DNA of 64,000 bases from positions 1,364,001 to 1,428,000 of the forward strand of contig NC_089458.1 of the NCBI RefSeq assembly GCF_026210795.1. The letters run 5' to 3'. The position numbers were made by a program, and so were the translations under genes. Position 1 is the stretch's first letter. Each line of letters starts with the position of its first letter. The stretch comes from Rhizophagus irregularis. Taxonomy: Eukaryota; Glomeromycota; Glomeromycetes; Glomerales; Glomeraceae. The notes under the pieces are model-generated. The model did no database searches and was not told the origin of the DNA. It worked only from the letters and a program-made list of their open reading frames with translations. This document shows positions 1-11,704 of this stretch, one piece after another.

Positions 1-621
1 ACCACCCTCAGTTCATCGCGAAGGAAATAAAAAGACGATATTCGCAAACGTTGCAGATATTTGCAAAAGGTTAAAAAATTGAAGAATTTTCAAATTCGTT
101 TTATAATTTCGAATTCAATTTGATAATATGATATTATATATACTCGTTACAGGATGCACAGACAACCTGAACACGTAATTCAATTCTTATTTACTGAATT
201 GGGTACAAGTGGTTCAATCGACGGTTCACAACGTTTGGTCATCAAAGGTCGTTTTCAGCAAAAACAGATCGAAAATGTTTTGCGTCGGTACATAGGTATT
301 TAGATGGATTTATAAAGTTGTTATAAATTAGGAGAATGAGCTAACATGTGTAAAATGATCATCTATTCAGTCGAGTACGTTACTTGCAAGACTTGTAAGT
401 CTCCTGATACAATTCTTACCAAAGAAAATCGTATTTTCTTCCAACAATGTGAAAGTTGTGGATCAACAAGATCAGTTTCTGCGATTAAATCAGGTACTTT
501 ACATACATATATTATCATTGTATTTATGAATGATGGAATTCTTTAACGTGAATTCTTTTTCATGTTATAAACAGGTTTCAAAGCACAAACAGAAAAGAGA
601 AGAAGACAAGCTGCTCAATAA
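1..621 (+). CDS. eIF2 beta subunit, C-terminal part (runs in from window edge)
   Basis: Translation initiation factor 2 beta, part of the eIF2 complex that brings initiator tRNA to the ribosome. Only the 3' end is present. Four exons can be read (1-69, 153-295, 371-493, 575-621) joined by GT-AG introns of about 75-85 nt. The protein shows the conserved region around [19 protein letters not shown], then a C4 zinc-binding domain (CKTCKSP, later CESCGSTRS), and ends in the usual basic tail (KRRRQAAQ). The start lies outside the window. Identification rests on the family-typical zinc ribbon and the order of motifs; I am very sure of the family. Confidence 0.93.
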
Positions 622-1130
622 CAAAAAAAAAAAATCAGTCACAAAAAATTTTATCTTTCGGGTATGTCTTAACTATTTGGTTCTTTATTGTACATTCTAT
701 TCTAATTTTCTTTATTTTTAGATCGGAAATGGATAGAATATGTGTGTATATAATTATCAACAATATTTGTTTGGTTAAAAAGTGTACACAAGAAAGGAGG
801 ATTGACTTTGTTGGTTGAAGCCGACGGATTTCGGGAAATTAGAATAAGAAATTGAAAAAGTATCATTTATAATAAAAAAAATTGCTTAATACTGTAGTTC
901 AAACCAAAAACACTATAAATTGATAACTATACATGTGATTTTATTTTAGATAATATAACTGTTGATCCAATATTATAATGTATTAGACTAATTTCCTTTT
1001 CTAATGTCGATCAAACTTTAAACTAATTTAATTTATATCTTATCTCAATAAACGAATTTTATTTAAGAAGTATAAATTACCAGGAAACGCAATCGGCTTT
1101 ACCTTGACTTTCAAAGACCATAAATCTAAG
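622..1130. other. intergenic, no gene seen
   Basis: About 510 bp between the eIF2-beta stop codon and the start of the amidase gene. It is AT-rich with no supportable reading frame. It probably holds the 3' UTR of one gene and the promoter of the next. Confidence 0.5.
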
Positions 1131-2511
1131 ATGAAAGTTGGTAGGGATTATCATTAAATTCGATAAATTATTCATATTCAAAAGTAAAAAATCGTGATTT
1201 AATGTAAATTCAAAGCATGTCTACAGTTTAATCAAATTATCGGTGAAGTTGAAAGAAATCAAAATTTCGCGTCTAAGTTGCTGGAAAAGTATGTTTTCCT
1301 TGGTATTTTGAAACAGGAACTTTGAACCGTTCTTAATATCATACTTGAAATGCAGATATCAACCAGGTGATATTGACATTCTAGTTCTTTCGGAAATGGC
1401 CTTTACCGGTATATATAATCAAATAGTTCATACCTATTTCGCTTTACCGAATTTAAATCAGTATTTATTGATATTAGGTTACGTTTTCAAAGATAAGGAC
1501 CATATTAAGCCATATTTAGAAGACTCTGAGACAGGAACTTCAGTTCAATGGGCCAAAGATCAAGGTTAGTTTTAACATATATTTAATAAAATTGAAACAT
1601 TGAAAATATATTTATTTCTAAATTTTTCTACAAAGCTATTAGATTACGTGCATTTGTCGTAGTCGGATATCCACAAATTGTAAAAGGCATCAGAAATGAT
1701 AAAATTCATTTAATTGATAGATATCATATTAGCCAAATGATTTTAACGTATGATTTCAAAATTTAAACAGGAAATCCAGACAGATACTATAATAGTATAT
1801 GTTTTATTGATCCGTATGGTAAACTTATTGAAACATATCAGAAGTCTCACTTGTTTTCAACAGATGAAAGTTGGGCTGAAGAAGGTCCTGGATTCAAATC
1901 AATAAATGTTCCTAATCTGGGAAAGGTTCGTCTCTTTAGCAAGTTAAATTGTAACATTATTACAAAAATAATGTTAAAAATTTAAGTTTCTTCAAAAGAT
2001 CGGTCTCGGTATTTGCATGGATATCAATCCGTATCAATTCAAAGCTAGTTTTAAAGATTTTGAATTCGCCAATTATCATTTTCGGCAACAAACCGATATT
2101 ATATTATGTTCGATGGCATGGCTTCAATCTTCTTGTGATGAATCACAACCTCATGATAATGATGAACCAAGCCATTCTACTATAGATTATTGGTGTAGTC
2201 GATTATTACCTTATTTTACTGATTCAGAAGAATATTATAACGTTTTTCCGCAAAATTCAGAACCAAAACGCAATGTATTATTTGTTGCATGTAATCGTAC
2301 AGGAACCGAAAATGGTTCGTTATTTGTTCTATTATATTTTAGATATTCGACTAATTTCGTTCATCACTAAAAGTCTCTTTTGTTAAATGTAGGTTCATGT
2401 TTTGCTGGAAGTAGTAGCGTTATAATATTATCTCCTAAGCGTCCAATTATACTGCGTTCATTGAAATCTAAAGAAGAAGCAGTTATGGTAGTTGACGTAC
2501 CATCGCTATAA
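1131..2511 (+). CDS. NTA1: Protein N-terminal amidase (NTA1-like, carbon-nitrogen hydrolase)
   Basis: A nitrilase-superfamily enzyme expected to deamidate N-terminal Asn/Gln in the Arg/N-degron pathway. Seven exons keep one frame and give 310 aa: 1131-1140, 1216-1288, 1356-1564, 1636-1686, 1771-1925, 1999-2314, 2393-2511. The catalytic triad is visible: Glu in LSEMAFTG, Lys in YQKSHLF, Cys in GLGICMDINPY. The first exon is only 10 nt (ATGAAAGTTG) and yields the typical start MKVACLQFNQ. The junction between exons 4 and 5 only works with a GC donor (GC-AG intron, 1687-1770). The gene converges on the SKA1-like gene. Family call is firm; exact substrate is inferred from resemblance to NTA1. Confidence 0.87.
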
Positions 2512-2804
2512 TCTCGTATTATATTCGATGTTCGTATTTTTTATTTCCGAAATAACAATTGATTTGAAGATATTTTCCTATTTTTCTTACCTACCTGTTC
2601 TGTCGAACTAATGTGTTTTTTTCACATCATAATTTTTCTTCATTAATTTATCCTTGCAATGTTAATATATTTGATCCTCTACGTTACAATTTACAATTTC
2701 TTTATACGAACTTTTTTTTCCCGCAATATTTGACATAAATGCATAGTATAACTAGAATTTTAAATATACCTTTACAATATTTTTCCTTCTCGTAGTTTAT
2801 TCTA

Positions 2805-4323
2805 TCATCTTATTAAACTTACGCCAGATTTTTCCATTTTGATAATTTTCAATGATCTTAAAACTTTCAGATTCGCTTCTCCTGTTACACCAGTGATTTT
2901 TAATCCCATATTCACCATTTGAATAGTGGTCAAAGGAGGACTAAACGAGTGTTAGATATATAATAATATATTAAAAAAGTATACTAAATAAATATTTTAC
3001 CTCTTTTTATTCTTTTTGAAATGGTCCCAGATGCAACGATAAACCTATAAGACAACCAAAATTAAAATTTAAGAATCCATTATTAAATTCATGCATAATG
3101 ATAATGATATACGGTACCTTGTTCACAGATTCAAGTGTCAATTTTCTTGTCCTTATCAATTCAGATACAGAATAAAACTCTTTATCTGTAATCGGTACGA
3201 ACTTTTTACTAATTTTGCGATCCTCAATTTCTGTCTATATGTGTCACATAAAAAAAAATATCAGAAAAAAATTATTGATTTAAATCACGATATTTTTGTG
3301 TATACCTTTTTGGTTTCTTCAGCAGGCTCATGATTCTCCTTATCAATAAAAGTCTTTTCTTCTTGTACTTCTTTTCCTAAGATTCGATGTTTTGTTATAT
3401 TAAAATGTTAATTGAAATTTAATTAAATGATTATATATTAAATATGTACTAGGTTGCTCGTCCAATGATAAAGTATTAATCAAATGAAAGTCCAGATCCT
3501 TCACTAGCATTTCCCGATCTTCAACTTCTAGTTGTTTGACTGAATTACAAATTATATTATTATTGGAGATATTTAGATTTGTTTGATTCGAATTAGAAGC
3601 TTCCTTGAGATTATATCTGCCTCCTATAAAATTGTACGGAATTAGACACGTAAAACGAAACGCAAAATTAAATTTAGATAAATTAAAAAAAGTCTGGACT
3701 TTGATAATTATCCATATCCAATTTCCAAGAATTTGCTATAATTTCATAATTATTTAAAACGAACTCAGTTTCTAAATTATACTAATTGAAAGTTTGAAGT
3801 AAATTGACGCATAAATTTTAGAATTTTGACCTCAAAAAAAAAAAAAAAAAAAAAAAAATATCTCGAATAAGAATATTATTTATTACCTGCAAACCAGCTT
3901 GACGTAAAATTTTGTCATACATTTCTTTATTTACCTCTATTAATTCATTCATATCGTGAATAAATTCCTAAATTACAAAGTTGATATCAATAAATCGAAA
4001 AGGTTATTTTAATATAAACCTGCTTTTTAATTACCTGTTTCGCAACCATTATTCGATCATTTTCAATTCTCAAAAGCTCCAAATCCTGTTTTAATTTTTT
4101 TATTTTAGATAAAGCCTTATGTGGGTTTGTTGGAGCATGATGTTCAATTTCATATTTTCGAATAAATTCCGAAATAACTTTAGCCTCAATAAAGTCGAGT
4201 TCTTAAAATGGCCAAATTCATTATCATATGAAAAACATGAAAACGCGTAGAAAAGGTTTATTAAAGTTTACCTGTACGCGCCTTTTCGAATTCAAGTCGA
4301 AGCCCTTTAATTGCAATATTCAT
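2805..4323 (-). CDS. SKA1-like spindle and kinetochore-associated protein
   Basis: Probable microtubule-binding subunit of the Ska complex, which couples kinetochores to depolymerising spindle microtubules. Eight exons on the minus strand keep frame and give 273 aa: 4272-4323, 4035-4201, 3887-3967, 3450-3603, 3306-3376, 3118-3234, 3001-3044, 2805-2940. The first 100 residues are heptad-rich coiled coil. A charged linker follows, then a C-terminal domain with FVPITDKEFYSV..LIRTRKLTLESVN and an ending GEANLKVLRSLKIIKM, matching the layout of the SKA1 winged-helix domain. The length is close to animal SKA1 (about 255 aa). The intron at 3604-3886 is long and contains an A tract of about 22. The coiled coil also resembles SKA2, so a profile search should decide. 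Confidence 0.66.
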
Positions 4324-6964
4324 TTCTGTTGAGTAAGTAGTAGTAATTCAATAGACGAGTGCGAGCAGCGCAAGGGCAATTTCGAAGATATCCTGTTCTA
4401 CAACTGCTTCATCACGTGATACTTTAATTGATATCTAAAATTTAAATTTTCAATCAAATCATAAAAAAAAATTGAATGACAATATAAATATATTTTGGCA
4501 TTTATTCTTTAAAATTATTAATAAAAGTTAATTTTTTTTATTTTTTTTTTGGTACTTTAAATATAATAAAAATACGAATGGTTTTTTTATACATGCTATA
4601 TACTACTAATGCGATTAGCACCTAAGAAATGGCAAAGGGGACATTTTCAGGTTATAATTGCACCTTCTCTATCCAAAAATGCAATAAAATTTTATTGTTT
4701 TTGTGGATTTTTGAAAAAATTCATTTTTTTATTTTATTTTTCCTATTTACAGTATACTATTTACAGTAATTCAAAAATGGCAATAAAGTATTTTAATAAT
4801 TTCTAAAATAAAAAAAAAAGAAAATAAAAATATTAGTAAAGTTTTATTATTATTAATATTCCAATTTAAAAAAAAATTTACCTTTTTTTCTTCTTCAATT
4901 CCAAGTTTTTATTATTTTTAAAGTATTTTAAAAGTTTAAACAGTTTCAAAATTTACCTAATTTGATTTAATTCAATTCATTTAATAATTTGATTGTCCCT
5001 ATGGATTTTTCGTTTCATTTTTGTTTACCCGGAGTGAGATAAAAATTTATTTCTGAGAAAGGGCTGAGCGACCTGAGCGTTAATATGATTAATTGAATAT
5101 AATTGTAATGATACATACCATAATTACCATATGCACGATTTTCAAAATAGTGCATTTAGAGAGGGTGTGCATTTATAAAGGCAAAATAATTAGAGATCAT
5201 ATAAGCTTGAGACCGAATCAGAGGGTGCATTTAGAGAGGGTATACTGTATACATAATGGGTGCAATTATGGAGGGTGCAATTATTTAATTATGGAAAAAA
5301 CGTTTCAATTAAAGAGAATATTTAAAATTTCATGATGTTTAGGTTTACATATTGAATATCTTACTAACAAGAATAACTTGAGAACTTCTCTTAAATCAAA
5401 TAATGACAATCAAGCTGGCAGCAGTTGGGATTACTAGAAATCGAATTTTTCTTTTTGATAACTTTCTACAATCAAGGAACATATTGAAAAAGCTTCTAAT
5501 TTACAAATAATAAGAAAATTGAAATACAAAAAAGATAATGATGAAGAATTTATTACAGTATCTAGTCATAATAGCTTATTCTTTATATTCAAAGAATAAA
5601 AAGCTATGAATTGGATTTGATCATCCTACGATAGACTTTGCGTAACCAATAAATTTTCCTACCCACATTTACCATGCATTTTTAAGTAAGAAAAAACTTA
5701 TGACACTATCATAAAAGTTGTTAGATGAAAAAAAAACAATCAATTTTGATTTCTATTTTTGGTTACATTCTTTTTGCTCGTACTTTTTTTTTTTTTGAGG
5801 TTTTTTTAAATTATTGTATAATTAATTTCCATATAGAGTAATAAATCATCAATAAAAGTAGATTAAAATTGTCTTTTCTCACATGTAATTCTTATTGTCT
5901 ACCTGTCAAATATTTTAATAATAATAGTCGTAATTCCTCGCGGTCACATCGATGACATTGTTTCAAGAAGCTAATCCAAATTACAAACTTATTATTACTT
6001 TTGCGGAATGCAGATTGTAAATATCAATGACCAAAATAATGATGGGTTTAAATTTTATTAGAATTTTCGTTTGATTTTTCGCTTGATTATTGTTTACTAA
6101 TCGGGGCATCACCTTTTTATATAATTTGCAGGATCAAATTTGGGGGAAATGACCTCATCACGAAAATCTGACCAACCACCTCTTCTTCACATATATGTAA
6201 AGATCATCAAGGGCTTTTTTTAACGAGAATAAATTATTTCGCGCAATTACTTGTTCCTGTAATACATGTGACATATTACTATAATATTACTGCGCATTTA
6301 TTTATGATGCTACAATAAAGAAAAAATAATACACGCAAAAAAATTATAAAATGTCTGGTAAATTTGTCCCATTGATTTATTGATCATATGAAAAAACGAT
6401 TTTTATTTTTATTTTTAATTCACAAAATGAACCGAGTTACAGTAAAAATTACCGAGTCCTACATACTAAGACCGAAAGCAATTTGTACAACTGAATAACA
6501 AAACACGACTGCCCTTTACAGAAACAGGGTGTTGCACCTTGATTGGAAAAAAAAAGGGAAGAACAGAAGGAAGATATGAAAAACATAAAATACATTTATT
6601 CTAATAATACTGTCACAGACTCATCACGTGATTTTCGACAGGAAATAATTATCCGTAAAATTAATTAAGTTGGTAGTACAATACCACAATTAGTGTTGAT
6701 TATAAAAATAGCCGTACGACCGAAAAATAATACTGATGAATACTCATCATATTAATCAATTCTTTCGCATAAATTTTTTACTGATAAATTCTATTTTTAA
6801 ATCGTCATTATAAGCCACTGATCAAGAGTCTATTTTATTATTAATCATGAAAGGTTTTACAAGTATATATATTATCCTCAAACTTTCTCAAAATATTCTC
6901 TCTCCCTAAAAAAAAACACTTCTTTAAAATTCTTTTTATCTCTTTACAGATTATCTCCCAAATA
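4324..6964. other. AT-rich intergenic region with a small tandem/inverted repeat patch
   Basis: No convincing gene. Around 4650-4690 the text ataattgcaccttctct faces the repeated units gtgcatttagagagggt at 5150-5235 and gtgcaattatggagggt near 5260. This looks like the two ends of a small decayed transposon, with the palindrome gtatactgtatac between units. Short frames at 5340-5600 look like gene debris. Nothing else is supported up to the Crinkler start. Confidence 0.4.
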
Positions 6965-8892
6965 ATGGTGAAACTAAATTGTTTACTCTTAGGACAGTCT
7001 TTTGATGATGCTTTTGTGGTTAAAATTGCTGATAGTAACGAAATTCGTCATTATTCGACCGATATTGATGATTTAAATATTTCAGAGCTCAAATTCCTTA
7101 TTTGGAATAATAAACGAGATACGATAGAAATCAATGATCCTGACAATATGACGCTTTGGAAGGTTAACATCACTGAAGAGGAAGAAAGCAAGCTTAAAAA
7201 TGTCGAAGCCAATAACATTGAAGATATTCTTAATGGCGAGAAGTTGAAACCTACTCGTATGTTTAGAAGATATTTTCCAAAAGGTATAAAGACTGAGGAT
7301 GCGGAAAATATTCACGTCATCGTACAAGTGCCCGCTACTGGTAAGTGTCTCCCAATGGTTTACCTCAAATAAATTTGGTTTGCGTATTCTTTTTTCGATA
7401 ATCGTTACCTTGGCATTGTGGCATATGTAATATTCTCTTCAAACTTGTGCAGGGAAAAGGTCAATAAGGTCAATTTCGCCTTTTGTTGAAACAAGAGATT
7501 CCAAGAAGGAAAAATTAGGTAAACTTTACTAACACGGGATTTAGAATGAGTCATCAGATTCCTGAAAGCTACGACATATTAATCATTATTTTTTTTACTT
7601 TTTATTATTAGATGAGGAATTTAGTAACATTTGTGAATTAGTCCAACACTTACGAACTAGCAAAGATAAGGCTATTACGGCAATTGACATCGATGTTGAC
7701 GACATTAAAGTAGTGTCTTCGGGGAGTAAAAATACGCCATCCAATATTATTAGACATCCTGAAGACAAACTGCTTGCAGTGATTGAGAAGCCAGCAATGT
7801 ATGTGAGAGAATCATACGAGGATCTTCGCTATCGATTGATCGAACTAGCATCTAGGGGTCCTAAGAATACCAAACACAAGTTCCTAGTGACCGGCACGTC
7901 TGGTGTTGGTAAATCATGCTTCTTGATTTACTTCTTAATCCTGCATTTGTGTGAACAGGATGTCCCGATCATTTTTCAGTCTCATAAAAATAAAGAAGTC
8001 TTCTACTGTTTTGAGAATCTTAATCTCAGTTCCGGGAGTTATAAAGACTTCTCAACTCACTGGAATTCCTCCGAAACGTGGTACCTAGCGGATGGTATTA
8101 TATCTCCCGAGTTAGTGTCGGCAAAAACAGTTATTGCTTTATCGCCAAGAGGCGTAGCTAAAGATAAATTTCAAGAAATCGACAAGGATATTGTAAAGAA
8201 ATTTAACATGTCACCTTGGACATTAGGGGAGTTATCATTTTGTCGAGAACATGTTTTCCCGGAAGTGCCGCAAGACATAATGCAAGAACTTTATTACAAG
8301 GCGGGCGGTGTGCCAAGATATGTTTTTCGGAGAGTTGAAATCTCATTGCATTATGGTTCTGATCCAAAAATAGACGTAGAGAGGCAGATGATTATATACG
8401 AAGCTTTTGAACGTGTTCAACAAGCTCTTTTGCTAGTTGAAGACTTTAGTGGCCTTTTGAATTGCTTCACCGAAAACGCCTATTTTATTCAGTATAGCAG
8501 TCGCCTTGTCCACCGATGGGCTGATTCTTCTTATATTGGTTTTCACCTCCAATGGGCTTCTCGTTATATACAAGATGAGATCGAAAAAAACCTAGATAAA
8601 CAGTCATGGAAATCTCTTTTGGAAAAGATCCAAACGATGAAAGAATATCCCGCTGCTAGAGGACTTATGTTTGAAATGTTTGTAATACACCTTTTCCGGT
8701 CTTGTAATGAACAATTCCAGATGAGAGAATTGCTTGAAGACCCTAAGCCAACAAGTACTCCCGGACATAAGAAGTTTTCTTTAAATAAACCAGTAACCGC
8801 TAATATTCGAACTGCAGCTGAACTTGCAAGTAAAAATGATAACAATATTAACCTTCCAGACACAACAAATTTTGGTGCGGCCGATCTATTTT
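6965..8892 (+). pseudogene. Crinkler (CRN)-type effector, 5' part, interrupted by a transposon
   Basis: Crinkler proteins are modular, host-directed effector-like proteins known from oomycetes and early-diverging fungi. Exons 6965-7340, 7453-7518 and 7612 onward encode a ubiquitin-like header domain (residues about 1-125, with MTLWKVNI and HVIVQVPATG, the usual header end), then a P-loop NTPase domain with Walker A GTSGVGKS. No classical signal peptide is apparent, as is common in fungal Crinklers. At 8893 the frame runs into an inserted hAT element and stops at 8939 after about 15 foreign residues. The family's C-terminal part lies beyond the element (11347-11704). As it stands the gene cannot make a full-length product. 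I describe the break only. Confidence 0.87.
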
Positions 8893-11338
8893 TAGGGATG
8901 TTAACAGTTTATGATTGGATGGTTCGAACCGCAGTTTGATCATAGGACCGGTTTCAGTTCAGTTCAAACGTCAAACCAAACCGAGACCGAACCGATAGAA
9001 ACCGGTTTAGTGAACCGGTTTTAGATCGGTTCAATTAACGGTTACGTGTATCTGCACGCGTAACTTTTTACAATAAAAGAATAACGGATTTTACATTCTT
9101 ACATTTTTTTATATCACCTTGCATTATTACAACTATGTCGGGAGTTTTTGAAAATGACGATAATAATTTATCAGATGATTCCTTAGCATCTGATGATGAA
9201 AGAATTATAAATAAGAAATTGTCAGCAGATGTTTGGGAGTTTTTTCAAAAAATTCAAGATGAGGAAAGTTGGTTAATTACAAACTATAAGTGTATTTTGT
9301 GTGCAAAACTTTATTCACCTGGTAATCCAACATCTACACTTCGACGTCATTTAACTAAAAAACATCCATCACATTATAAAAAACCTGAAACCCGCCAAAC
9401 TACTTTACGTTTTAAACCTTACTCTCCATCAAAATCTAAACCTATCACAGATTCTTTGGTTGATTTTGTTGCAACTGATTTGCAACCTTTTACCATTGTT
9501 GAAAATCCTGAATTCAAATTATTAATTAATAAATTGAATCCCCACTATATTTTACCTTGCAGACAAACCTTAAAGGAAAAATTCATAGAAAATTATAAAA
9601 TGAGAAAAAATGTGTTAATTAATGAAGTCTCACAAATTAACTCAAAAATCTCTCTTACTACTGATATTTGGACTTCAGAAATCTCAAAAGATTGTTATCT
9701 TGGAGTAACAATGCATTATATTAACAACAATTGGGAATTAAAAAATCTCTTACTTGATTTAATTCCTGTAAATGGTTCTCATACAGCTGGGTTAATTACT
9801 AGCAAGCTTTTACAAATTCTTGAAGAGTTTAGTATCAGTAATAATATTCTTGCATTAACTACAGACAATGGAAGCAACATGATAGCATGTGGTAATCAAC
9901 TAGCAACTGAATTAGATCAGGAGTTTAATAATATGGCTTTTACTCATTACAGATGTGCTGCACATATTATAAATTTAGCAGTAAAAGCAGGAATGAGTCA
10001 TGTTGGAAATGAAATCAAAAAACTTCGTCAATTTGTTGTTAAAATCAAGAATTCACCATTATTTTTGGATAAATTATCAGAAATTTGTACCCTTAAAAAA
10101 GTTAAATTTCTTAAACCAATTTTAGATATAGACATTCGCTGGAATTCCACATATTTTATGATTAATAGACAAATCTTAATGCAGGGTGTTTCAGAATTAC
10201 TTGCAACAACAAATGTTGAAGAACTTGGAGATTTATTTCCAACAATATCTGAATGGCGACATATTAAGGTATTTTTTATTTTATAAATTATTATTTATTT
10301 TATTTTATAATTATATATTTATTAATTATTATTTTTTTTTTTACAGGAATTAGCAAAGGTATTAGAACCTATGTATGAAGCAACCAATTTATTATCATCA
10401 TCAAAAAATCCTACACAAGGTGATATAAGATTGGTTTTTAATGGAATGTTTAAAAAATTGGATCATTATCAAAGAGGAAATCACCATACACAAAAGGCAA
10501 TAGCATCAGCAATTTGTAATAAATTGAAAGCCTATTGGGACAAATATTTGAATCAATCTTCCATTACTTCTTCAATATTAGATTCACGCTACAAAACCAC
10601 ATTATTTAGTCATAATGATATAACTGAAATTATTAGTAAATTACAAGAATTATATTTGTCATATTTACCCTTAAATAATCAAACCATACCATCAGCACCA
10701 GCACGATCATCTCGTGATTATTTTCTTAATTTACTTAATCCAAATAATATTCGTCAAGAAGTATCGTATGATGAATTAGATCGATACTTAAATTCTCCAG
10801 TAGATAGTAATACAGGTTCTTTAATTTGGTGGAAAACTTATGAAAAGGATTACCCAGTACTATCTCAAATAGCTAAGGATTATTTAACAATCCAAGCAAC
10901 GTCGGTTCCATCAGAAAGGGCATTTTCAATTTCGGGATTAACTATTTCAAAAACTAGAAATAGGTTAGATCCTGAAACGGCAAGGGCAATTATATGCATG
11001 AAAAATTGGATATCAGAAAAAGAAAGAATGGAAAATTGAATCAATACTTGCAATATGTCTTTTTTTTTTCCTTTTTTTTTACATTATGTGAAATTTTGTT
11101 GGTAATTTTTTTTCTTATAATAAAAAATTTTTTGACGATATACGATATATTTAAATTCATGATCTGCATTACACAATTTTGTATAAAATACTATAAATAT
11201 CCGGTCTAAACTTCGGTCTAAACTTCAGTCCAAACTTCGGTTCAAACTCTGGTTCTAAACCTATAACGGTTCGGTTTTGTACTCAAACCACCAGTTTTTG
11301 GACCGAAAACCGGATGGACCGAACCGTTAACATCCCTA
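8893..11338 (+). mobile_element. hAT-superfamily DNA transposon, apparently autonomous
   Basis: A 2,446-bp element inserted in the Crinkler gene. It starts TAGGGATGTTAAC and ends GTTAACATCCCTA (inverted termini). It is bounded by a perfect 8-bp target duplication tctatttt (8885-8892 and 11339-11346), the hallmark length for hAT elements. Subterminal regions (8945-9045, 11200-11320) are packed with short aaccggtt-type repeats, typical transposase-binding arrays. It carries one intact transposase gene. The perfect duplication and open frame suggest a recent insertion. Confidence 0.95.
9135..11039 (+). CDS. hAT transposase with BED zinc finger and dimerisation domain
   Basis: Two exons (9135-10268, 10347-11039) joined by a GT-AG intron give a 608-aa protein with no internal stop. 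A BED-type zinc finger lies near residues 45-85 (CILCAKLY, then HLTKKHPSHY). The RNase H-like catalytic core follows, with SLTTDIWTS, LTTDNGSNM and CAAHIINLAVK. The C-terminal hAT dimerisation domain holds WWKTYEKDYPVLSQIAKDYL and SVPSERAFSISG. The protein would bind and excise the element's ends. It looks complete, so the element may be capable of movement. Expression cannot be judged from sequence. Confidence 0.94.
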
Positions 11339-11346
11339 TCTATTTT

Positions 11347-11704
11347 ACACACCAGATACGATTTTTCAGGTTACGGTGTCCAATAATCATCCAATCAAAC
11401 AAGCCGAGTTAGTTAGGATAGTTGAAAATATGCCGGCTTATAGAAAGAATGTGAATGCCCTAATTTATTTAGTCTTTGTGGTACCGGAAGATATATACGA
11501 GAGCTACAGGTATCAAGATATCATATCGTAGTAAAAGATCCGATCAGTAGGAACTTTCGAAGGGTCATAAAAAAGGACAAGAGACTCAAACATGTTCAAC
11601 AATGGGTTTTAAAAATCGATACGATTAAGTCGACTACGCTTAAAGATACTATTAAACACAGTTTTGGATTTGGACCATCAGGAAAGCAAGGTTCATCAAA
11701 ATAA
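11347..11704 (+). pseudogene. Crinkler 3' remnant beyond the hAT element
   Basis: Directly after the right target duplication, a frame resumes with features of the Crinkler C-terminus (VSNNHPIKQAEL, LVFVVPEDIYESY). It ends at a TAG at 11529-11531. A second stretch with coding character (VIKKDKRLKHVQQWVLKI, to the TAA at 11702-11704) continues in a different frame. So besides the transposon there is a one-base-type frame break near 11515-11530. No plausible intron bridges it; the only GT..AG pair there would be about 22 nt. Either this is real decay or a sequence error. Confidence 0.75.

Noticed and set aside
4609-4806. 65-codon frame near a repeat patch
   Set aside because: Composition is that of AT-rich non-coding DNA (Phe/Lys/Tyr runs), and it lies within the decayed repeat end.
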